From Ananas comosus (lineage: Eukaryota; Streptophyta; Magnoliopsida; Poales; Bromeliaceae): 64,000 bases of DNA. Each line of letters opens with the position of its first letter. Within the stretch, counting starts at the first letter, position 1. Shown one piece after another: positions 57,100-64,000 of this stretch. The stretch lies in NCBI RefSeq assembly GCF_001540865.1, contig NC_033631.1:4733732-4797731 (forward strand). The letters run 5' to 3'. The position numbers and the translations under genes are program-made. The notes under the pieces were generated by a model, which saw nothing but the letters and a program-made list of their open reading frames with translations, searched no databases and had not been told where the DNA came from.

Positions 57100-57302
57100 C
57101 CACATTACATTTGCCGCCTTTGTTAGCGTCGAGCTTCTCTTTAGTCACGGTCACGTCGATCACGTACAGATCTCCCCAGACCTACCACTTCTTTCCACTC
57201 ATCAACTCCAAATTCATTGCTACTTTCTCCCACTGTGTCGCACCGCAATTCTCATAACCCTAATTTCATCCCTACCCAATTTTTTAAAAAAGAGTAATTA
57301 TA
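57100..57302 (+). other. Duplicated flank segment, left copy
   Basis: 57108-57297 matches 63750-63955 with moderate divergence: AGCGTCGAGCTTCTCTTTAG, AACTCCAAATTCATTGCTAC, CCCTAATTTCATCCCTA. The element at 57303-63639 lies between the two copies. Too long and too far from the ends to be a target duplication. Confidence 0.6.
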
Positions 57303-60300
57303 TGTAAGGACTGAGATTTTGACAGTGTATCTAAACTCTCTGCTAACGATGTTTTTGTGTGTATTTTAATTACAAAAGCACTCAAGTTTCGGGAGAAAAC
57401 AAGTTAGAATGGAAATTTTACGCTATCTTTACTTTTCACTTAAAGTGAATAGTAATCCGGATTTCCGGAGAGGCCAATGAGTAGTGTTGGCTTCTGGCGC
57501 GTATCAAACTCCGTTCATAGCGATCAAATAACTATTTGAGAGAGAGGATGGGTTTTGTCGTGAATCCGCGACCAAACCAGGTAAAACAAAATCGTGGATT
57601 TGTTGTCTCTGTCGTGCTGATCGCATTGGTGTGATCCGTTCGCAAATTTGACGGACGGATCTCCTGATATCGCGCGTTGATCGTGGAGGGGTTCATTAAT
57701 GGCAAAACAGTAATTTTGCGAAAAGCTCTTCATTTTATGTACCGTTTTGCGTGAAATTGATCTTGGGGGCGTGTTCGCGCGTTTTACTCGCGCCGTGAGG
57801 GACTCGGTTCTAAATATAAGGTTTTAGAGGACTTTTGCACAAAACGAACTCTTGTATATACAGCCTTTTGGGAATTGCACCATGGAAACCCCAACCCTAG
57901 CTCAACTGACCCTCTAGCCGTCACCAGCCACCTCCCTATCCCTCGCCGTGCTCACCCCGGCTGCCGGCAAGCACCCCCGGCCACTGAAAAGGCCGGCATT
58001 GCCATCTTCTCTGCCTAAGCCTCCACCACCTCGGCCGTGGACCACCTTGGGGTGATCCACAGCCTCAGGCCCCTCTCCCTCGGCCGAGATCTGACCTCCT
58101 CCATCGTCCCCGTCGGCCCTCGCCGCCTTCGCGCGCCGCCTGGGCTACCCGCGGCCAGCCGAGATCAGCTCGGGCAGAGACCTAGCTTGCTCGCTGCCCG
58201 CGAACCGCCGCTGCCCTAGACCTGTCGCGCCGTCATCCTGCGACCCTCGGCGACCTCCCCCGCCGATCATCGTCGTCCCTGCGAGCTGCCGCCATCGCCT
58301 TGAGTTGCGGCCGCCCTAGGTCAGCCCAGGCCGACGAGCTTTAGCTCCCTTCTTGCGTCGCCGCCGCTACCTTGGGTCGGCCAAGCCGTCCTGCCCCGGA
58401 GCCCCGGTGACCTCCTCCGCCGCCTACCACTGTCGTCGAGTGCCGTCGCCCTACGGGCTCCCTGGGCGAACTTGGGCCAAGCTGGGCTTGCTGCCTTCCC
58501 TCCGCACCACCGCCGCCTGGAGCCAAACCGGCGACGACCCTGCGACCCTCCGGTACCCAAGCCCCCGGCCAGAGCGGCGGCCGCCACCCTCGCCCGAGCT
58601 GCGGGCCACCGCTTTCGTCACCCGCCGCCTCCATCCTCCTCCTTGTGACCTCGGGGGACCCTCGCCGCTGATCGGCGTCGCCCTGAGGTCGCCGTCGCCG
58701 GTGGAGCCTAACCCGAGCTCCTTTTTCCTCGTGCAGGCTAGGGCATCGCTGCCTGCTTCTCCAGTCGCCTCACGCCGGCGTCTTGTGTGAGCGGCGGCCT
58801 CCCCCCACCGGCCGTACCTTCCTACCGCCGGCGGCCAGATCCCAGCCCCCCTGCCCGGTGAGCTTAGTTTGTGCTGTCTGCACGTAGTTTTGGGTTTGTG
58901 ATTGTTTTTCTGGCAATCCGAGGCTATCTCAATACCTCCGGAGGTGAGCACAGTGATCGCTGGTCAGTGCCGATCATAGTGTTAACCTTACTTTGGATCA
59001 GTAGCTTCTGAAGTTGCGTTGTCGGCACGGTTTTCCCCTAGTGCGCGCTGTTCCCTGAATGTTCGGGTCGCTCCCGTACCTCCCACAGTGAGCCGTTGTG
59101 CTCCGGATCATGAGCACGGCCTCCGTCTTGTCGAGACCTGTCAGTACGTGTCTCGGCGGACCTCAAAAGTCCTCGGTTTGCGTTAACGAGCCACAAAATC
59201 ACCTGATTTATATAAAATAATAAGATTTTATGTAAATGTAGGGACTTTTATGCAATTGTGCATCTTGTGGCTACTGTGGACAGTACATATGTGTATGTGG
59301 AGACCTCTGGATTGATTGTCCAAGGTCCGATAGCCTTCGCGGAAATCGATTGTCGATTTTGGTGCGTTTTTCCGCGAAATTTGCTGGCGGAACGCGGTTT
59401 CGGTTTGGATTTCATCCGACAGCATTTGGTTGCCCTAAAAGTTGTTGCTGAGCCTTGTCAGCTAGTCACCATCATCATATCATGAGTTCGAAGATAACGG
59501 GTGAGCGACGGTGGATTTCGGAGTCGAAATTGACACTTCCAAAAACCCGAATCCGAACAATTATCCGGTGATAATTGTTTAGTTGTGTAATCTTGTGTTT
59601 GCTGCCAAGACGTCCAAATCAGTGTGTTTTGTGGCAACGTGTGACTCATGGCACGAGTCGATGAGTTTCGGGACACTTAGTGGGTCCCGACGGCGTCCCG
59701 GTGTAATTTTCGGGACTTCTGGCGAGTTATGGTGATTGGTTTAAGGAAAACATTTTGGGGATTTGTGTGGAGTTTGTGAATTGGGTATTTTGGACTGGTG
59801 GGTTGGTTACTGACCCGGTGGATCTTCGTAGGTCCGGTTGACTTGTTGCGCACCCAGGTTCCCGACGCGATAGTAACAGGTGGGTGCTTCGGGCTGGTAG
59901 TCGATGAGATCGTTTTTCTTTCCTCTGTTCTTCTATATCAGTATCGTAGTCTCTACATGTCGGTTGCTTTGGTTTATTGTTCGTTCATCTATACCTTATT
60001 GATTGCATGATAATAGTTGTTGATAAACATGTAGAGCAGGCTTGCATATATTGTATATTTGTGGACCTTGGGTCTAGGCAACACATCGATTCCTTTCTCG
60101 TGTGTTTCGATCTAGTTGATCGTGGTTCGGCGTTGTATGCCCTCTTATCTGGCTTCGGCCAAGGCATCGGCTTCTTGCCGGTTTTCGCATTGAGCATATC
60201 AATATGATTCAGTCACAGCACTTGGGTGTATTCATTGACACCAGGTCGGTTTGGCCACCGACTGGAGGTGTACTTATCCGAATTGGTCGTTCAGTGGACA

Positions 60301-61320
60301 GATGAATCAGGTCAGTGCAAGCAATATGATAGGCAACGTTTGAGGTCTGCAGACCAATATAGCAGGCACCAGATTGGGTATAGTTTTGGATTATATACCC
60401 TTGAGGCATCTGTTCAGTTGAGTTTTTGTTACAGTAGTAGTTTGGCTCTTACTCATTTACTATCGTGTTTCTATTACTACTGTAGTTGCACTTATATCAC
60501 ACATATATCAGTTTGTTCTATCTCCTTTATTTTTCAGTGAATATGATTTGCCTGCGTGGCTCTGTCGTACCCACTGAGAAACCTTGATTGTGGTTTCTCA
60601 CCCCCAATTTCCCCAGGTGGCTCGGGTAAGGAGTTGGTTTTCGGCACGACGAGAGAACATACTAGCTAGACTGCAGTAGCGACCGTCACCCTTGTTATGT
60701 TTCATTTCCGCATTTAGTAATTTAAATAATTAAATGGTTCAGTTAGAAGATCACTATTGCTGTTTGAATGTTTATGAACTGTTTGTGTTGGTGATTTTCT
60801 ATTATGTGTGCAATTGGAGATTTTTGGATTTGTGGTTTTCTACCCCTCGAGGTAGTCGGTTTTCAAAATGGAGTTTTCGAGTGGGAAACAATTTTAAAAA
60901 GGGTTTTGAATGATTTCATGGAGGATTATATAGAGTTTAAAAACAAAGCTTCTGGGTGGGGAGTACTTTTAAATAGGATGATTGTTATACTGTGCATCGC
61001 ATCATCCAGCGCCTAAGGAGTGCTTAGAGATATGCATCATCTCTAAGGATCGCTAGCTGTATAGAAATGAATCGCATGGATTGTTTATGGATTGGTGAAT
61101 GTAAGTTGTTGTTGTGATTCTGATGTTATTATTGGTACGCTGTGCAAATATAAAGGAGACTTTGTTCGTGTGGCCAGAGAAACTTTGTATTTGTGGCGTG
61201 TCTATACGTCACGTGGGCCAAGCTGAATTCAAAAAAAAAATGGCACAATTTCTGCAACTCTGATTTTAAAAATTGTACTCATTACAAAAAGGCTTTCAAA
61301 ATCGGCCCCAGGGCGTGACA
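57303..61320 (+). mobile_element. 5' LTR G of a large non-autonomous gypsy-like element
   Basis: 4018 bp from TGTAAGGACTGAG to GGGCGTGACA. It has a TATATA at 57855-57860, then a GC-rich kilobase (57890-58880), then AT-balanced sequence with GTCCCGGTGTAATTTTCG and the shared hairpin TGAGAAACC/GGTTTCTCA at 60575-60600. It aligns with LTR H and with the shortened 3' LTR at 62723. Open frames in the GC-rich part on both strands have no recognisable domain and I do not call them genes. Confidence 0.85.
60575..60600 (+). other. Conserved LTR hairpin, LTR G copy
   Basis: TGAGAAACC pairs perfectly with GGTTTCTCA around TTGATTGT, after GTACCCAC and before CCCCC. The stem sequence is entirely different from LTRs A, B, C and L0, while the flanks and pairing are kept. 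Confidence 0.65.
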
Positions 61321-61328
61321 AATTAAGA

Positions 61329-61340
61329 TGGCATCAGAGA
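61329..61340 (+). other. Primer-binding site, variant
   Basis: TGGCATCAGAGA, eight bases after the 5' LTR, differs by one base from the initiator Met pattern TGGTATCAGAG. Confidence 0.7.
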
Positions 61341-62709
61341 TTGAAACAAGTACAACTACATTTACAAGCTTTCTAACTGAACTATTGGTTACATTGACCT
61401 TAAGAAGACCATAAAATTGTAGGCGTGTGCGAACGCGGGGTATTCGAGATTTAATCTCGAGGTTATCAAGCTAGGAGACTCGAAGGTTGATTTGTATTTA
61501 TTACCTCGTATTTCTTGTGTTGCAGGATATGGCATGTACTCGTTTTGGTGTTAGGAGTGGGTGCAGTGGGTGGACTAGCTCTGAGCAGTGAGGTGTCGAC
61601 AGGCTGCTTTTACTACTGTGATCGCCTCACCTCCAACACGGGACTCGTAAGCCTCTGCGAGTCAATCCGCAGGCACACACGGTTTCACTTTTGGGTTATA
61701 TCGGATGGTTGTGCTGGTGGAAATATCAAGGCGGATGTTTCGATCTTTTTGTGGTTCTTTGTCAATGTGGTGTGTGCCGGATCTAGCTAATGTACAGTCG
61801 TGATGTTAGATCTCTGTTTGTGCATTCAAGTGCATTATAAGGTTATTGGTCGGCTTAGTTTTTGTGTCACGTCTCCAACTTGCTGTTGGCGATGGATCTT
61901 CGGGTATTTTACCTTTCTTTCGATAAGTACATTGACTGCAGATAACGTAATGTTGAAAGTTGGGACGAAATACCCTACCCCTTTTGGGAATACTTGAATC
62001 GGGTCAGTATTTTCTCGTGTAAGACTATCTCTTAGACCGTCTTGTGGAGAGGCGACGATCATCTTGACCACCTAGTGAGCCTGGTGGTTGGATCAGATGT
62101 CGTGACTTGTGATATTGTACAAGGTATACGATTTGGTTTATCGTGAATACCATGGATTGGATTGTTGTTCGGTCACTTGGTGAGAGGTACGTTGGAGTCT
62201 CGATGAGACTGGCATTTAGTGTTGCTAGAAATATCGATCGCTTGGGTCCCTTGGGGATGACAGCGACAGGGTCTCGTAGAGACAGATGTTGGGCATCACT
62301 GGTGATTACGGTCGCATGTTGCGAGAGGCAACTCTGTTCACCTAGTGACAGATCTGCATGGGTTTTTTTTTTTTTTGTTGATCTGTTTGTACCCGAATGT
62401 GTTTTGAGCAGGCTAAATTGTCGGGCTCAACTAGTAATGGCAGCCTTAGACCTTTTGGTCTAGGCGAAAGGTTAGGTCTTGGACCTAAAAGAGTTGGATG
62501 CCATCGAAGGGTCACGATAGTTAAGGTTTGGCTTTGTCTGATCATAGTTCGGACTGTTGGGAGGTTGTAGCCTCCGAGGTGAGTGTTGGTACTCTAGTTT
62601 AAGGGCTTTCCTGCCACGGTAAAATAGCTGTGCTTGGTGCGTTAGTAGAGTGATATCCGAATTTGTTTTCGGTGGTGTATAGGCAAGTTTCGAGAACGAA
62701 ACTTTCTTT

Positions 62710-62722
62710 AAGGGGGGGATGA
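62710..62722 (+). other. Polypurine tract
   Basis: AAGGGGGGGATGA directly before the 3' LTR start at 62723. Confidence 0.75.
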
Positions 62723-63639
62723 TGTAAGAACTGAGATTTGGCATTGTAGCTAAACTCTCTGTTGATGATATTTCTGTATGTATTTTAATTACAAAAGCAC
62801 TCTTCAAGTTTCGGGAGAAGACGAGTTAGAATGAAGATTTTATGCGATCTTTACTTTTCACTTAAAGTGAATACTAACTCGGATTTCCGGAGATGCCAAT
62901 GAGTAGTGTTGGCTTCTAGCGCGTATCGGACTCCATTTATAGCGATCCAATAGCTCTCTTTCAATGGTCCGACTATTCTGAAACCATTGGCGCTGACGGA
63001 TTTTAGATTTGACGCACGAATTTCGAGAAATCTGAAGATACATGCATTTTATGTAATTGTGTGTGGTTTTAACTATTAGAGAGAGAGAGGATGGGTTTTG
63101 TCGTGAATCCGCGACCAAACCAGGTGAAACAAAATTGTGGATTTATTGTCTCTGTCGTGCTAATCGTACTGGTGCGATCCATTCGCAAATCTGACAGACA
63201 GATCTCCTGACATCGCGTGTTGATCGTGGAGGGGTTCATTAATGGCAAAACGATAATTTTGCGAAAAACTCTACATTATATGTACCGTTTTGCGTGAAAT
63301 TGATCTTGGGGGTGTGTTCACGCGTTTTACTCACACCGTGAGGGACTCGGTTCTAAATATCAGGTTTTAGAGGACTTTTGCGCAAAACGAACTCTTGTAT
63401 ATACAGCCTCTTGGGAATTGCACCATGGAAACCCTAACCCTAGCTCAGTTGACCCTCTAGCCGTCACCAGCCACCTCCCTACCCCTTGCCGCGCACACCT
63501 CGGCCGCCGTCAAGCACCCCCGGCCACCGAAAAGGCCAGCATTGGAAAAAAAAAAAAACATGGCACGATTTTCGCAACTTTGATTTAAAAAATTGTACTC
63601 ATACAAAAAGGCTTTCAAAATCGGCTCCGGGGCATGACA
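62723..63639 (+). repeat. 3' LTR G, internally deleted
   Basis: The first 820 bases match the start of the 5' LTR (to GGCCAGCATTG at about 63545), then after an A run the last 95 bases match its end (ATGGCACGATTTTCGCAAC to GGGGCATGACA). About 3.1 kb is missing. AATTA follows the LTR at 63640-63644 and also occurs at 57296-57300, two bases before the 5' LTR, so it may be the target duplication. Confidence 0.82.
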
Positions 63640-64000
63640 AATTAAGCAAATTATAAAATATGAATCTTTTTTGTGCCCCTCTCTAAAAAAAGAAAAAAAA
63701 AATTGAGAAAAAAGAACATTAAGATATCTTAATTTACTTTTCTTTTTTGTGAAAGGAAATCCCAATCTTCATGTCGCCTCCACCGCCATTATCAGCGTCG
63801 AGTTCCTCCTTGGTCACAGCGACGTTGATCTCGACGGATTCCTCCACACCCACCGCTCCTTCCTCCTCACTAACTCCAAATCCATCGTCGCTTTCCTCAG
63901 CCGTGCCGTGTCGTGATTTCCAAAACCCTAATTTCAATCCCTATATAATTTTTTAAAAAATAAGAAAAAATTTAAAAATATTATAAACTATGAACCTTTC
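63640..64000 (+). other. Right flank with duplicated segment, possible host-gene fragment
   Basis: 63750-63955 is the cleaner copy of 57108-57297. One plus frame reads VEFLLGHSDVDLDGFLHTH then RSFLLTNSKSIVAFLSRAVS before a stop. It looks like coding sequence but I do not recognise the family and see no start or splice sites. The frames at 63771-63956 and, on the minus strand, 63734-63937 overlap it and are less convincing. Confidence 0.4.

Larger units (their letters stand above)
61321..62722 (+). mobile_element. Internal region of the large gypsy-like element, no pol recognised
   Basis: 1.4 kb between the LTRs. A primer-site-like TGGCATCAGAGA is at 61329-61340 and a purine tract AAGGGGGGGATGA at 62710-62722. 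The longest plus frames (61515-61790 and 62143-62463) have no gag, protease, RT or integrase motif that I can see. The 3' end phrase GTTTCGAGAACGAAACTTTC is usual just before gypsy purine tracts. A 4-kb LTR with a small non-coding core fits a LARD-like or deleted derivative. Confidence 0.7.

Noticed and set aside
57882..57917. Eleven-codon upstream frame after the LTR G TATA, also seen at 63425
   Set aside because: The ATG is only about 22 bases after the TATA, probably before the transcription start, so it may not be transcribed.
58341..58951. Open frames on both strands of the LTR G GC-rich block
   Set aside because: High GC removes stops in all frames. No conserved motif and no support from the related LTR H.

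Overview
The window is plant nuclear DNA from a transposon graveyard, probably in a monocot. I infer this from Tekay/Del-type Ty3/gypsy chromoviruses with 2.4-2.7 kb LTRs and initiator-Met tRNA primer sites, CACTA, MULE-like and Harbinger-like miniature elements, a Ty1/copia relic, long minisatellites and AT microsatellites. The style recalls published pineapple sequence, but that is only an impression. I see no intact host gene, no tRNA or rRNA gene and no CRISPR array. The only host-gene signal is a broken subtilisin-like protease fragment carried inside a DNA transposon, plus a short unidentified duplicated segment near the right edge. || Layout: 1-1258 is a gypsy gag fragment split by a complete TRIM mini-retrotransposon. 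1259-2436 is a truncated LTR. 2437-12754 is a minus-strand Tekay-like element with two LTRs, a long gag-protease-RT frame and an indel-shredded 3' half of pol. 12755-16117 is a chain of five different tandem-repeat fields, ending in an array of about 18 short hairpins with one fixed 9-nt loop and stems that change sequence but stay complementary. 16330-18543 is another minus LTR. 18544-31104 is a plus-strand gypsy relic (gag, protease, RT, RNase H, integrase, start of the 3' LTR). It is interrupted by one minus solo LTR (A, 19622-27269), which itself holds two plus solo LTRs (B and C). All three insertions have exact 5-bp target duplications. || After a 100-N gap, 31205-40950 is one huge imperfect palindrome centred near 35,762. 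Each arm carries the same subtilase-bearing transposon, the same solo LTR with the same target duplication, and the same CACTA element. This is either a real inverted duplication or a long-read hairpin artefact. 40950-47550 is a field of miniature elements and AT microsatellite with a 25-N gap and a solo LTR (K). 47550-51164 is an LTR split by a CACTA element. 51165-53331 is the 3' end of a copia element. 53700-57085 holds CACTA, MULE-like and Harbinger-like miniature elements. 57303-63639 is a plus-strand gypsy-like element with a 4-kb LTR, a 1.4-kb core without recognisable pol and an internally deleted 3' LTR. || The parts do not act together as a pathway; they record successive insertions. 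Two RNA-structure signals stand out: the covarying hairpin array at 15371-16117, and a hairpin of covarying sequence at the same relative place in several LTR families. Base quality looks uneven: some stretches are dense in single-base indels and each isolated N sits at a repeat junction, so several frameshifts may be assembly errors.
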